DNA of 64,000 nt from the NCBI GenBank assembly GCA_900319235.1, contig ONNR01000006.1:1-64000 (forward strand), given 5' to 3'. Positions 46,517-56,059 of the stretch are shown in pieces (the stretch's first letter is position 1; every line of letters begins with the position of its first letter). The notes beneath the pieces were generated by a model that saw nothing but the letters and a program-made list of their open reading frames with translations, was not told the origin of the DNA and searched no databases. Origin of the DNA: an uncultured Prevotellaceae bacterium (lineage in GTDB: Bacteria; Bacteroidota; Bacteroidia; Bacteroidales; UBA3663). Made by a program: the position numbers and the translations under genes.

Positions 46517-47098
46517 ATGAAAAATCTTTCTGATGACAGACTCCTCACCTTGTTCGAACAAGGGGTGAATGAGGCTTTCGATGAACTATTGAACCGCTAC
46601 AAGGAGAAGCTGTACACCTACATTTACGTTCTCGTACAGAATCGCGAAATGGCTGAAGACATCTTTCAGGATACGTTCACCAGAGTCATCGTTACGATCA
46701 AACAGAAACGCTACAACGAAAAGGGCCGCTTTCAGGGATTCCTTTATCGTGTGGCGCGTAACTTGATAGTCGATAACTATCGCCAGGAGCAGAATGCACA
46801 GTTCGTCAACCCCACAGAAGCAGGGTATGACATCTTCAACAACAGAGAACTCTGTTCGCCATCGTTCGAGGAAGAAATCTCCGGACAGCAGACCATTGAA
46901 GATGTTCGTAGACTTGTCGGTTACTTACCCGAAAGCCAGCGCGAAATCATCGTGATGCGGTTCTACCGAGGCATGTCGTTCAAAGAAATTGCCGACATCA
47001 AGAAAATCAGCATCAACACTGCCTTGGGACGTGTGCGCTATGCCATCCTCAATATGCGCAAGATGGCCGAACAGCACAACATCGTCCTGGCTGGATAG
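46517..47098 (+). CDS. RNA polymerase sigma-70 family (ECF-like) sigma factor
   Basis: The 193-residue protein has region 2 (about residues 8-80, with AEDIFQDTFTRVI and FQGFLYRVARNLIVDNYR) and region 4 (about 125-180, with LPESQREIIVMRFYRGMSFKEIADI and a helix-turn-helix). There is no region 1 or full region 3, as in group 4 sigma factors. No anti-sigma gene is visible; instead a DUF4435 gene follows after 30 nt, which is unusual. Target promoters unknown. Confidence 0.93.
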   Translation: MKNLSDDRLLTLFEQGVNEAFDELLNRYKEKLYTYIYVLVQNREMAEDIFQDTFTRVIVTIKQKRYNEKGRFQGFLYRVARNLIVDNYRQEQNAQFVNPTEAGYDIFNNRELCSPSFEEEISGQQTIEDVRRLVGYLPESQREIIVMRFYRGMSFKEIADIKKISINTALGRVRYAILNMRKMAEQHNIVLAG

Positions 47099-47128
47099 GA
47101 CAGCAATCTCCCCAAAATCCTAAATCCC

Positions 47129-48253
47129 ATGAATCTCGATCCCAGGCCCCACTACACCAATGCCGAAAAGCATGCGTTCTACGAAAGCGCCGCCAAGCGT
47201 TTCAAGGCGGAGCTTCGCTTACGCGGTGGCACTGCTGCCGTACACATCGAGAACAAGAACGACGAGGTGTTCTGGTGGAAAGTGCTTCACGATGCCTATC
47301 CACAAGGAAGGTTCCGGTTCATTTCAGGTAGCCGAAGCATCAGTGGAAATATGACCAGCGGCTGCACTCAATGTCTACAGTATCGCGATTTTCTTGATAA
47401 ACATTTCTGGATTGCCATCGACTCTGACTATCGCTATCTCAGCGAAGAACCAGACATCGATGCCAAGCATTTCATCCTGCAGACATATACCTACTCCTTC
47501 GAAAACCACTTCTGCTTCTGGAAAAACTGCCAACGCGTCACCGATGCCTGTGATGCTAATGACGAGCCACACGATGAGAACAGCTCTGAGGCCGAGTTAC
47601 TGCAACAAATGCAGGCCAGCACAGCCCATAACGAGGCGAACACAGTCCAACCTGAAGAGCCTATAGTCGATGATTTCACTTTTGACGACGAAGACAACAG
47701 CACGAACGATTTCAGAAACGGCAAGGGAAATGCCACCGATGACGATAACGACGAACTTGACGAGGCCGCAACCTCGCGACATGACACCCGCTTCGACTGG
47801 AAATTCTTCTTCGAAACCTATTCGCGCCAGGTCTATCCACTGCTCGTCTGGCAGATGTATCTGCGTGAAGTCAGTCCAGATGCCTTCCCACAGGCGACCT
47901 TCCACCGACTGATCACTCTCCCCGTAGGTGCTCATTCGTTTGAGAACAACGGCATCTCAGTGCTTCGTGTACTCAAGATACGTTGCCACAAGTTTCTTGC
48001 CCATCTCAAACGTTCCTATCCTGATGCCGACAACACATGGTTTGAAGCACGATGCAATGCCATGGGGGTGCGCCGAGACAATTGTTACCTCTTCGTCCGT
48101 GGCCATCAACTTTACGATATGGTCGTCCGCATCGGTGCTCGCATTCACCGCAAGTTTGAGAAGGAGATGCTCAAGGAACTGTGTTTCGACGAATATGAGG
48201 AAATCCGAAAAATCAAGGAAGACGTGCTCAGCATCGTCGCTCCAAAGAAATGA
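47129..48253 (+). CDS. DUF4435 protein (Toprim-like, AriB-related)
   Basis: The 374-residue protein has DUF4435 features: AAVHIENKNDEVFWWKVL with candidate catalytic Glu41, FWIAIDSDYRYL with Asp98-x-Asp100, and QTYTYSFENHFCFW. That E...DxD layout is the Toprim metal site. Residues about 140-225 are a long acidic, low-complexity insert not expected in the family. AriB of PARIS is a DUF4435 effector held by an ATPase and cleaving tRNA when triggered; whether this one is a defence effector or a housekeeping paralogue cannot be told. It follows the sigma factor by 30 nt and ends at a hairpin. Confidence 0.82.
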   Translation: MNLDPRPHYTNAEKHAFYESAAKRFKAELRLRGGTAAVHIENKNDEVFWWKVLHDAYPQGRFRFISGSRSISGNMTSGCTQCLQYRDFLDKHFWIAIDSDYRYLSEEPDIDAKHFILQTYTYSFENHFCFWKNCQRVTDACDANDEPHDENSSEAELLQQMQASTAHNEANTVQPEEPIVDDFTFDDEDNSTNDFRNGKGNATDDDNDELDEAATSRHDTRFDWKFFFETYSRQVYPLLVWQMYLREVSPDAFPQATFHRLITLPVGAHSFENNGISVLRVLKIRCHKFLAHLKRSYPDADNTWFEARCNAMGVRRDNCYLFVRGHQLYDMVVRIGARIHRKFEKEMLKELCFDEYEEIRKIKEDVLSIVAPKK

Positions 48254-48286
48254 TGAGGTCTCGACTCTCACGAGTCAAGACCTCAT
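48253..48286. terminator. Hairpin at the DUF4435 stop (probable terminator)
   Basis: A 15-bp stem with one mismatch (ATGAGGTCTCGACTC at 48253-48267, loop TCAC, GAGTCAAGACCTCAT at 48272-48286) starts at the stop codon. The downstream run is T-rich (GTGTTGTTCTT) rather than poly-T. It may also end the predicted minus-strand transcript from 48350. Confidence 0.7.
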
Positions 48287-48343
48287 GTGTTGTTCTTATA
48301 TGGAAAATTTAAGATTATAAAGATGGTTTTGTATTTCTCTTAT
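48253..48343 (-). ncRNA. Candidate small RNA
   Basis: Defined only by the orphan promoter at 48350-48381 and the 3' hairpin at 48286-48253. No open frame or known RNA family was recognised. It would end against the 3' end of the DUF4435 gene without significant antisense overlap. Treat as a prediction. Confidence 0.3.
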
Positions 48344-48349
48344 GTGGCA

Positions 48350-48381
48350 CAAAGGTAACACTTTTCTCGCACATTTCCAAA
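48350..48381 (-). promoter_or_regulatory. Orphan minus-strand promoter in the DUF4435-CYTH gap
   Basis: TTTG (48381-48378), 20 nt and TACCTTTG (48357-48350) give a full consensus match identical in its -7 box to the rRNA promoter, but no minus-strand gene follows. Transcription from about 48343 would run into the hairpin at 48286-48253, giving an RNA of roughly 90 nt. Confidence 0.55.
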
Positions 48382-48478
48382 TCTTTTTGTAAGAAAAGTA
48401 TCGAAACATGTTGAAGAACATATAATTCTAACAGAATTTGCACATAATCCATAAAAAACGGGCTAAAATTGTACAAAT

Positions 48479-49003
48479 ATGGCACAAGAAATAGAACACA
48501 AATTTCTGGTCACCTCCGACTATTTCAAAACGCTCGGAAAAGGCACCCTTTATCGTCAAGGCTACATTCCCACTCGCAATGGGATGACCGTTCGCGTCCG
48601 TATTGCCGGAACGCAGGGCTTCGTCACATTCAAGGATCATGCCGTCAACCTAACGCGTCACGAATTCGAATACCCCATCCCTGAAGCCGATGCTCGCCAG
48701 ATGCTCGAACTGCTGTGTGAGAAACCTCAGGTTGAGAAGACTCGTTACATCATTCCTAACGTCAAGGCACAATTACCCGACGGCACACCCATCGATGGAC
48801 TATTTTGGGAAGTTGATGTCTTCCACGGCGACAACGAAGGGCTTATCCTCGCCGAGATTGAAATCCCTTGTGAAGAGACACAGTTCGAGATACCCGACTG
48901 GATCGGACCCGATGTGTCGCACGACCGACGCTATCGCAACAATGCCCTTGCCCGTCATCCCTACAAAGATTGGACCGAAGAAGAGAAGAATCAAATCCTT
49001 TAG
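48479..49003 (+). CDS. CYTH domain protein (triphosphate hydrolase family)
   Basis: The 174-residue protein begins EIEHKFLV, the ExExK motif of CYTH proteins (residues 4-8), and continues with basic and acidic tunnel residues in GMTVRVRIAG, FVTFKD, FWEVDVFHG and LILAEIEI. CYTH tunnel enzymes hydrolyse inorganic or organic triphosphates (or, rarely, make cAMP). The single-domain form with the expected length suggests tripolyphosphatase or thiamine-triphosphatase-like activity. The gene is monocistronic. Confidence 0.92.
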   Translation: MAQEIEHKFLVTSDYFKTLGKGTLYRQGYIPTRNGMTVRVRIAGTQGFVTFKDHAVNLTRHEFEYPIPEADARQMLELLCEKPQVEKTRYIIPNVKAQLPDGTPIDGLFWEVDVFHGDNEGLILAEIEIPCEETQFEIPDWIGPDVSHDRRYRNNALARHPYKDWTEEEKNQIL

Positions 49004-49050
49004 AATCCCCTACGAGTTCCTTATTATCCTTTTGATTCCCTATTATTCCA
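49001..49050. repeat. 10-bp-period repeat tract
   Basis: Five 10-nt units directly after the CYTH stop: TAGAATCCCC, TACGAGTTCC, TTATTATCCT, TTTGATTCCC, TATTATTCCA. Same period as the tracts at 31021 and 45311; reverse-complement units read like TAATAGGGAA. Confidence 0.75.
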
Positions 49051-49062
49051 TAGAAAATAAAA

Positions 49063-49088
49063 AGCGCGTGTCCCGAAGGGCACGCGCT
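49063..49088. terminator. Bidirectional terminator between CYTH gene and PFOR
   Basis: Hairpin AGCGCGTGTCCC (49063-49074), loop GAA, GGGCACGCGCT (49078-49088), one bulge. It is A-rich on the left side, giving a U-run for the minus-strand PFOR transcript that ends at 49113. Confidence 0.75.
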
Positions 49089-49112
49089 CATTGTTATGTA
49101 ACCAAAGATTGA

Positions 49113-52100
49113 TTAGTACTCAAGCTTTGTCTGACGAACGTAGGTCTGATAACGCTTCTTAGCCATCAGCTCTGCCTCAGCGAAGAGCTCGCCAGCCTCA
49201 GCTGGGAACTGCTTCATTACGGAAGCATAGCGCACCTCACCCTTGAGGAAGTCCTGGAACTTGTCCCAGTTAGGCTCCTTCGAGTCGAGGATGAATGGGT
49301 TCTTGCCCTGAGCTTCGAGCTCTGGGTTGAAGCGCCACAGCTGCCAGTAACCGCACTCAACGGCCTTAGCCTCCTCAGCCTGCGACTTGCCCATGCCGGC
49401 CTTCAAGCCATGGTTGATACATGGAGCGTAAGCGATGATGAGTGATGGTCCGTGATATGCTTCAGCCTCCTTGAATGCCTTGAGGGTCTGAGCCTGGTCG
49501 GCACCCATAGCGATCTGAGCAACATATACGTAGCCGTAGGTTGTGGCAATCATGCCGAGGTCCTTCTTGCGTACGCGCTTGCCAGAAGCGGCGAACTTGG
49601 CGATAGCGCCGAGAGGAGTAGCCTTCGACGACTGGCCACCAGTGTTCGAGTAAACCTCGGTATCGATAACGAAGACGTTCACATCCTCGCCCGATGCGAT
49701 TACATGATCGAGACCACCGTAACCGATGTCGTACGAAGCACCGTCGCCACCGATGATCCAATGGCTGCGCTTTACGAGGTGATCCTTATAGGTAAGGATA
49801 TCCTTGCACTTGTCGCAACCACAAGCCTCGCAAGCCGCTACAATCTGTGGAGCCAAAGCCTTGGTCTCAGCAGCGTTCTCCTTGTTCTCAATCCACTTGT
49901 CGAAGAGAGCCTTCAGCTCGTCGCTGCAGCACTCGCAAGCCTTGGCCTCGGTCATAAGCTTCACGAGGCGAGCCTTGATCTTCTTGTGAGCGATGGCCAT
50001 ACCGAGACCGAACTCGCAGAAGTCCTCGAAGAGGGAGTTGGCCCAAGCAGGACCCTGACCTTTGGCATTGGTGGTGTAAGGAGTAGATGGTACTGAACCA
50101 GAATAGATTGACGAGCAACCAGTAGCGTTGGCTACGATCTCACGTTCACCAAAGAGCTGTGAAATGAGCTTCACGTATGGTGTCTCACCGCAACCTGCGC
50201 AAGCGCCTGAGAACTCGAAGAGTGGCTGAGCGAACTGAGAGTTCTTGACGTTGGCTGTGATGTCAACGAGATCCTGCTTCGAGGTAACGTTGTTTACGCA
50301 GTAGTTCCAGCGAGCAGCCTCCTCCTGAGCTTCAGCAGAAGAGTCGTCGTAGAGCTTCATGGTGAGGGCTGGACCTCCGAGCTTCGGATTGCCTGGGCAG
50401 ACGTCTGCACAGTTACCGCAAGCGAGACAGTCCTTAACGCCAACCTGCATAGTGAAGAACATACCCTTCATAGCAGCAGGAGCCTTCATCTCGATGGTCT
50501 GGCCGGTGAAGCCTTCCTTCTCCTCAGCAGTCATCACGAATGGACGGATGCAAGCGTGAGGACAAACATAAGCACACTTGTTACACTGGATACACTTAGC
50601 AGCATCCCAAACTGGAACGAATGCACCTACACCACGCTTCTCGAACTTTGCAGTGCCAGGATGCCATGTGCCATCCTCGATGCCCTTGAACGAAGAAACT
50701 GGAAGCAGGTCACCATCCTGTGCGTTGATTGGACGTACAACCTCGTTGATAAATGCGTCGCCATCAGCGTAAACCTTTGGCTCAGCAGTGAGGCTTGCCC
50801 ATGCGGGATCGACAGCAAGCTCCTTGTACTCGCCACCACGATCAACGGCGGCATAGTTCTTGTTCACAACGTCCTCGCCCTTCTTGCCGTAAGACTTCAC
50901 GATGAAGTGCTTCATCTCTTCTACGGCCTGCTCAACGGGGATAACACCGGTGATGCGGAAGAATGCCGACTGGAGAATTGTGTTGGTACGGTTGCCGAGA
51001 CCAATCTCCTGAGCAATCTTGGTAGCGTTGATGTAGTAAACCTTCACATGCTTCTGTGCAAGAACAGCCTTAACCTTGTTGGGGATATTGTTGACGAGTT
51101 CCTCGCCGTCCCAAATGGTGTTGAGCAGGAATGTGCCGCCATCCTGGATACCACGGGTAACATCGTACATGTTGAGATATGCCTGCTGGTGGCAAGCCAC
51201 GAAGTTAGGTGTGGTAACAAGATAGGTCGAACGGATAGGATCGTCACCGAAACGGAGGTGCGAGCAGGTGAAGCCACCCGACTTCTTCGAGTCATACGAG
51301 AAGTATGCCTGGCAGTACTTGTCGGTGGTCTCGCCGATGATCTTTACAGAGTTCTTGTTAGCACCTACGGTACCGTCAGCACCGAGGCCGAAGAACTTGG
51401 CCTGGAACATGCCGGCAGGAGCAACCGATACCTCCTCACCCACTGGAAGCGAAGTGAAGGTGATGTCGTCCACGATACCAAGAGTGAAGTGGTTCTTGGG
51501 CTCGTTGAGGGCGAGGTTGTCATAAGCGGCGATGATCTGAGCAGGTGTGGTGTCGTTCGAGCCGAGGCCATAGCGACCACCAACGACCTTGATCTGAGCA
51601 AGGCAGCCGAGTTCTGACAGAGCATCGACAACGTCGAGGTAGAGAGGCTCCGAGTTGGCGCCTGGCTCCTTCGTACGATCGAGCACGCAAATCTTCTTAA
51701 CCGAAGCAGGAAGAGCCTCCTTGAGGTACTTCAGCGAGAATGGACGGTAGAGGTGAACAGAGATCAAACCTACCTTCTCTCCCTTGGCAACCTTGTAGTC
51801 AACAACCTCCTTGATGCAGTCGGTAGCAGAACCCATAGCGATGATGATATTCTCGGCATCAGCTGGGCCATAGAAGTCGAATGGACGGTGCTTGCGGCCA
51901 GTGAGGGCGCTCACCTGATCCATATACTTGGCTACGATGTCAGGAACTGCATTGTAGTAGGGATTCGACGATTCGCGATGAGCGAAGAATACGTCGGGAT
52001 TCTCGGCCATACCACGCATCTCAGGATGCTCGGGTGAAAGGGCGCGCTCACGGAATGCCTTAACGGCTTCCCAGTCAACCAATGGACGAAGGTCCTCCTG

Positions 52101-52661
52101 GTCGATTACCTCGATCTTCTGATACTCGTGCGATGTACGGAAGCCATCGAAGAAGTTAAGGAAAGGCACACGGCTGGTAAGGGTAGCAAGGTGAGCAACG
52201 GCAGCAAGGTCCATTACCTCCTGTACAGAACCCTCGGCAAGCATAGCAAAACCTGTCTGACGGCATGCCATTACGTCCTGATGGTCACCGAAGATACAGA
52301 GGGCGTGTGAAGCCAATGTACGTGCAGAAACGTGGAATACGCTTGGGATTAACTCACCTGCAATCTTGTACATGTTAGGAATCATCAGGAGCAAGCCCTG
52401 TGATGCCGTAAAGGTAGAGGTGAGGGCACCAGCCTGCAGTGATCCATGAACGGCACCAGCAGCACCGCCTTCAGACTGCATTTCCTGAACGAGAACAGTC
52501 TCGCCAAAGAGGTTCTTGCGACCCTGAGCGGCCCACTCGTCAACGTTTTCTGCCATTGGTGACGATGGCGTAATAGGATAGATAGCAGCTACCTCGCTGA
52601 ACATATACGCGATATGCGCAGCAGCGGTGTTACCATCACATGTCATGAATTTTTTAGCCAT
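49113..52661 (-). CDS. nifJ: Pyruvate:ferredoxin (flavodoxin) oxidoreductase
   Basis: The 1182-residue single-chain enzyme has the N-terminal pyrimidine-binding domain with YPITPSSPMAE, a CoA/transketolase-like domain, two [4Fe-4S] ferredoxin motifs (CIQCNKCAYVCPHAC and CLACGNCADVCPGNP), and the C-terminal TPP domain with ACAGCGETPYVKL and GGDGASYDIGYGG. It converts pyruvate and CoA to acetyl-CoA, CO2 and reduced ferredoxin, the central energy step of this anaerobe. Length is normal for the family. It lies 76 nt downstream of the AAA ATPase gene, and no convincing promoter was found in that gap. Confidence 0.98.
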   Translation of the reverse strand: MAKKFMTCDGNTAAAHIAYMFSEVAAIYPITPSSPMAENVDEWAAQGRKNLFGETVLVQEMQSEGGAAGAVHGSLQAGALTSTFTASQGLLLMIPNMYKIAGELIPSVFHVSARTLASHALCIFGDHQDVMACRQTGFAMLAEGSVQEVMDLAAVAHLATLTSRVPFLNFFDGFRTSHEYQKIEVIDQEDLRPLVDWEAVKAFRERALSPEHPEMRGMAENPDVFFAHRESSNPYYNAVPDIVAKYMDQVSALTGRKHRPFDFYGPADAENIIIAMGSATDCIKEVVDYKVAKGEKVGLISVHLYRPFSLKYLKEALPASVKKICVLDRTKEPGANSEPLYLDVVDALSELGCLAQIKVVGGRYGLGSNDTTPAQIIAAYDNLALNEPKNHFTLGIVDDITFTSLPVGEEVSVAPAGMFQAKFFGLGADGTVGANKNSVKIIGETTDKYCQAYFSYDSKKSGGFTCSHLRFGDDPIRSTYLVTTPNFVACHQQAYLNMYDVTRGIQDGGTFLLNTIWDGEELVNNIPNKVKAVLAQKHVKVYYINATKIAQEIGLGNRTNTILQSAFFRITGVIPVEQAVEEMKHFIVKSYGKKGEDVVNKNYAAVDRGGEYKELAVDPAWASLTAEPKVYADGDAFINEVVRPINAQDGDLLPVSSFKGIEDGTWHPGTAKFEKRGVGAFVPVWDAAKCIQCNKCAYVCPHACIRPFVMTAEEKEGFTGQTIEMKAPAAMKGMFFTMQVGVKDCLACGNCADVCPGNPKLGGPALTMKLYDDSSAEAQEEAARWNYCVNNVTSKQDLVDITANVKNSQFAQPLFEFSGACAGCGETPYVKLISQLFGEREIVANATGCSSIYSGSVPSTPYTTNAKGQGPAWANSLFEDFCEFGLGMAIAHKKIKARLVKLMTEAKACECCSDELKALFDKWIENKENAAETKALAPQIVAACEACGCDKCKDILTYKDHLVKRSHWIIGGDGASYDIGYGGLDHVIASGEDVNVFVIDTEVYSNTGGQSSKATPLGAIAKFAASGKRVRKKDLGMIATTYGYVYVAQIAMGADQAQTLKAFKEAEAYHGPSLIIAYAPCINHGLKAGMGKSQAEEAKAVECGYWQLWRFNPELEAQGKNPFILDSKEPNWDKFQDFLKGEVRYASVMKQFPAEAGELFAEAELMAKKRYQTYVRQTKLEY

Positions 52662-52737
52662 TTGTTTGGTGTTTAAGAATTAATGAGTTAGTGAATAATG
52701 TTAATAATGGTTTTGGTAGTATGAATAAATCATTCAA

Positions 52738-53922
52738 TTAGTAGAGGAAACCGAACAACCAGAGCGGGATGACATTGTCATGGCCAATCTCGAAGTTGTC
52801 GATAGCATAGAAGTACTCAGGGTTGTTCTTGGTACGAACCACCCAATCACATACGCGGAAACGATCCCTGCCATTCACCAGGAACTGTACGTTTCGCTCG
52901 TTCGACTTGTTCAGTTTGTTGTCCTTGTGCAACATGTTATAGAAGAACGTCTCACGCAGCTGACGTGGTTCCACGTCGTTGAGGCATGTGGGGAACAGGA
53001 TATTCGTGTTGTGCATGTAAACGACGGCAGGCTTCTTCGGGAACTGTTCTTCGCAAGTGTAGAGCATATTGATCAGACGTGCTTCCTTGAGGTACGACAG
53101 ATAGTTCACCACTGTAGCACGGCTCGTCTCGATGCTCTTGGCCAGCAGGCTGACGTTGGGTGAGCAAGGAGCCTCCTGAGCCAGGATGTGGAGCAGTTTC
53201 TTCAGTTTGGGGAGGTACGATAGCTCAATCTCCTTCAGGAATAGAATGTCTACTTCCAGCATCGTGTTCATGTTCTTGATCAGCATCTCGGAATAATTCT
53301 TCTTCTCGAGGAAGAACGGATAATATCCGTGGTGGATATAATCCTTGAAATAGTTCAAAGGCTTGATCATCGAACAGATCTCGGTAGCGATTTCCTGATG
53401 GTTGGCGATGAGGTCCTGATAACTATAGCTGTGGAAATTGGTTCCCGCCATGAGATTGATGTACTCACGGAAAGAGAATCCACGCAAGTTGTACGACTCC
53501 ACGATGCCGCTGAGCATCGGATTGGCCTCCTTCAGACGCATCACCGTCGAACCTGCAAAGATGATCTGCACCTTCGGGTACTGGTCATAGATGAACCTAA
53601 GTTCCTCGCTCCAGTCGGGATACTTGAAAATCTCGTCGATCAGCAACGTACGCCCTCCCTGCTGCTGGAACTGCGAAACGAATTCGCGCAGCGAGTGGGT
53701 GTAGAAGTAGAAGTGATTCATGTTGATGTAGAGACATCTGCGGTCGTCGGGTCCATATTTCTCCAATGCATATTGCAGCAGGAAAGTAGTTTTTCCGACA
53801 CCTCTACTACCCTTGATGCCAATCAAGCGGCTGCTCCAATTAATCTCGTCGATAAGTTCACGGCGTACTGGCGAATAAACATGCTCCACCAGATACTTGT
53901 GTGTTCTGTAAAACGTCTCCAC
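52738..53922 (-). CDS. AAA ATPase (AAA_14/DUF4143-type)
   Basis: The 394-residue protein has Walker A GIKGSRGVGKTTFLLQ (residues 35-50), Walker B RTLLIDEIFKY (90-100), the sensor-like IIFAGSTVMRL and a C-terminal domain containing a winged-helix-like SLLAKSIETSRATVVNYLSYL. Such ATPases are abundant in Bacteroidales and poorly understood. Its placement before PFOR may mean co-transcription, but functions need not be related. Confidence 0.88.
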   Translation of the reverse strand: METFYRTHKYLVEHVYSPVRRELIDEINWSSRLIGIKGSRGVGKTTFLLQYALEKYGPDDRRCLYINMNHFYFYTHSLREFVSQFQQQGGRTLLIDEIFKYPDWSEELRFIYDQYPKVQIIFAGSTVMRLKEANPMLSGIVESYNLRGFSFREYINLMAGTNFHSYSYQDLIANHQEIATEICSMIKPLNYFKDYIHHGYYPFFLEKKNYSEMLIKNMNTMLEVDILFLKEIELSYLPKLKKLLHILAQEAPCSPNVSLLAKSIETSRATVVNYLSYLKEARLINMLYTCEEQFPKKPAVVYMHNTNILFPTCLNDVEPRQLRETFFYNMLHKDNKLNKSNERNVQFLVNGRDRFRVCDWVVRTKNNPEYFYAIDNFEIGHDNVIPLWLFGFLY

Positions 53923-53964
53923 TTTAATATATTTTTTACAATTATTATTTGCTCATTCGCGGTG

Positions 53965-53995
53965 CAAATATACAAAAAAAAACTTTATTTGCAAA
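53965..53995 (-). promoter_or_regulatory. Promoter of the AAA ATPase gene
   Basis: On the minus strand TTTG (53995-53992), 19 nt and TATATTTG (53972-53965) match exactly, 43 nt upstream of the start. It may also serve PFOR. Confidence 0.8.
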
Positions 53996-54100
53996 GTAAA
54001 ATTAGCAAAAAAATCGTTAAAAATTTTATTTTCTTTGATTTTAGGGTTTATAAGGCCAATAAAGTTGTTCTATAACATGTTTTTTCGACGATTAAAAACT

Positions 54101-54133
54101 TTGGTCCGTCCTTCACGAAGAGGGACGGACCAA
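54101..54133 (-). terminator. pckA terminator
   Basis: An 11-bp stem (TTGGTCCGTCC at 54101-54111 and its complement at 54123-54133) is followed on the minus strand by AAAGTTTTTAAT. It lies 41 nt past the PEPCK stop. Confidence 0.85.
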
Positions 54134-54173
54134 ATCTGAGGTAGGTCACAGCAAACTGTAAACCTTTAGAGTC

Positions 54174-55775
54174 TTAGAGCTGGGGACCAGCAGCCACCAG
54201 AGCCTTGCCAGCCTCGTTGGTGGTGTACTTGCCGAAGTTCTTGATGAAGCGTGCAGCAAGGTCCTTTGCCTTCTCCTCCCACTCGCAGTCACAAGCGTAA
54301 GTGTCGCGTGGGTCAAGGATGCGGCGGTCAACGCCTTCGAGAGTTACAGGAACCTCAAAGTTGAAGAATGGGATGTGCTTGGTCTCAACATTGTTGATAG
54401 CACCATTCAGGATAGCGTCGATGATGCCACGGGTGTCGCGGATCGAGATGCGCTTGCCAGTGCCGTTCCAACCGGTGTTCACCAGATAAGCCTTGGCGCC
54501 GCTCTTCTCCATCTTCTTCACGAGTTCCTCAGCATACTTGGTTGGGTGGAGCTCAAGGAATGCCTGGCCGAAGCAAGCAGAGAAGGTTGGAGTAGGCTCA
54601 GTGATGCCGCGCTCGGTACCAGCCAACTTAGCTGTGAAGCCAGAGAGGAAGTAGTACTTGGTCTGCTCGGGAGTCAAGATAGATACAGGAGGCAGCACAC
54701 CGAATGCGTCAGCAGAGAGGAAGATCACCTGCTTGGCAGCTGGTGCAGACGAACCTGGCTGGATGTTCTTGATGTGGTTGATTGGGTAAGAAACACGGGT
54801 GTTCTCAGTCACCGACTTGTCGTTGAAGTCAATCTTGCCGTTTGCGTCAACAGTCACGTTCTCAAGAAGAGCATCACGCTTGATGGCGTTGTAGATATCG
54901 GGCTCAGACTCCTTGTCGAGCTTGATAACCTTAGCATAGCAACCGCCCTCGAAGTTGAAGACACCATTGTCGTCCCAACCGTGCTCGTCATCACCGATAA
55001 GGCGACGCTTTGGATCGGTCGAAAGGGTGGTCTTGCCAGTTCCAGAGAGGCCGAAGAAGATAGCGGTGTTCTCGCCGTTCATGTCGCAGTTAGCCGAGCA
55101 GTGCATCGAAGCGATGCCCTGGAGAGGCAGATAGTAGTTCATCATCGAGAACATACCCTTCTTCATCTCACCGCCGTACCAGGTGTTGAGGATCACCTGC
55201 TCACGGGTCTTGGTGTTGAAAGCCACACAGGTATCGGAGTTCAGACCGAGTTCCTTGTGGTTCTCAACCTTTGCCTTAGATGCATTGTAGATGACAAAGT
55301 TGGGCTCGAAGTTTGCGAGTTCCTCCTCTGTTGGACGGATGAACATATTCTCAACGAAGTGAGCCTGCCAAGCAACCTCGACGATGAAGCGAACAGCCAG
55401 GCGGGTAGCCTTGTTGGCGCCGCAGAATGCATCAACGACATAGAGATTCTTGTTCGAAAGTTCCTTCTGGGCAATCTTCTTCACAGTATCCCAAACCTCC
55501 TCAGTCATGGGGTGGTTGTCGTTCTTGTAGCCTTCTGTAGTCCACCAAACGTTGTTGTGGCTCTCGTCGTTATCTACGATATACTTGTCCTTAGGCGAAC
55601 GGCCGGTAAAGATACCAGTCATTACGTTCACAGCACCAAGCTCAGTCTCCTGACCCTTCTCATAACCAGTGAGGGCGGGATCGGTCTCAGCCTTGAACAG
55701 CTCTTCGTAGGAAGGATTGTGAGCAATCACGGTCGAACCCGTGATACCATACTTTGTCAAATCCAAATTTGCCAT
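54174..55775 (-). CDS. pckA: Phosphoenolpyruvate carboxykinase (ATP)
   Basis: The 533-residue enzyme has the kinase-1a loop [13 protein letters not shown], the metal site [21 protein letters not shown], and the N-terminal substrate region [12 protein letters not shown]. In saccharolytic, succinate-forming Bacteroidales it normally runs toward oxaloacetate, fixing CO2 and gaining ATP. It is monocistronic, with its own promoter and terminator. Confidence 0.98.
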   Translation of the reverse strand: MANLDLTKYGITGSTVIAHNPSYEELFKAETDPALTGYEKGQETELGAVNVMTGIFTGRSPKDKYIVDNDESHNNVWWTTEGYKNDNHPMTEEVWDTVKKIAQKELSNKNLYVVDAFCGANKATRLAVRFIVEVAWQAHFVENMFIRPTEEELANFEPNFVIYNASKAKVENHKELGLNSDTCVAFNTKTREQVILNTWYGGEMKKGMFSMMNYYLPLQGIASMHCSANCDMNGENTAIFFGLSGTGKTTLSTDPKRRLIGDDEHGWDDNGVFNFEGGCYAKVIKLDKESEPDIYNAIKRDALLENVTVDANGKIDFNDKSVTENTRVSYPINHIKNIQPGSSAPAAKQVIFLSADAFGVLPPVSILTPEQTKYYFLSGFTAKLAGTERGITEPTPTFSACFGQAFLELHPTKYAEELVKKMEKSGAKAYLVNTGWNGTGKRISIRDTRGIIDAILNGAINNVETKHIPFFNFEVPVTLEGVDRRILDPRDTYACDCEWEEKAKDLAARFIKNFGKYTTNEAGKALVAAGPQL

Positions 55776-55883
55776 AATACCTTTTAAAATATTAAAGAAT
55801 AAGATTAATGTTTATAATGAATTTAATACACACCGATGAAAAAAGGCAGTTCCAGGATAGGCTTTTCCTACCCTTTTTCAGTG

Positions 55884-55914
55884 CAAATATAATTAGTTTT
55901 TATCAATCTTCCAA
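55884..55914 (-). promoter_or_regulatory. pckA promoter
   Basis: On the minus strand TATATTTG (55891-55884) is perfect and TTG (55914-55912) lies 20 nt upstream. The predicted leader is about 100 nt. Confidence 0.65.
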
Positions 55915-56059
55915 CATTTTATGTAGTATTTCGTAAAGAAATAATTCTTATCTATTCAAAATGCTACATTTACTTTTCAAACATACAATGCTTCATAATA
56001 GTTTGCAACCCATCGGAAGGCTAGTCAAAAACCCAAATATTCCATCTTCAACATCAAAT
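55915..56059. other. Intergenic stretch between pckA promoter and array
   Basis: AT-rich, no open frame or recognisable signal beyond the adjacent array and promoter. Confidence 0.5.
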
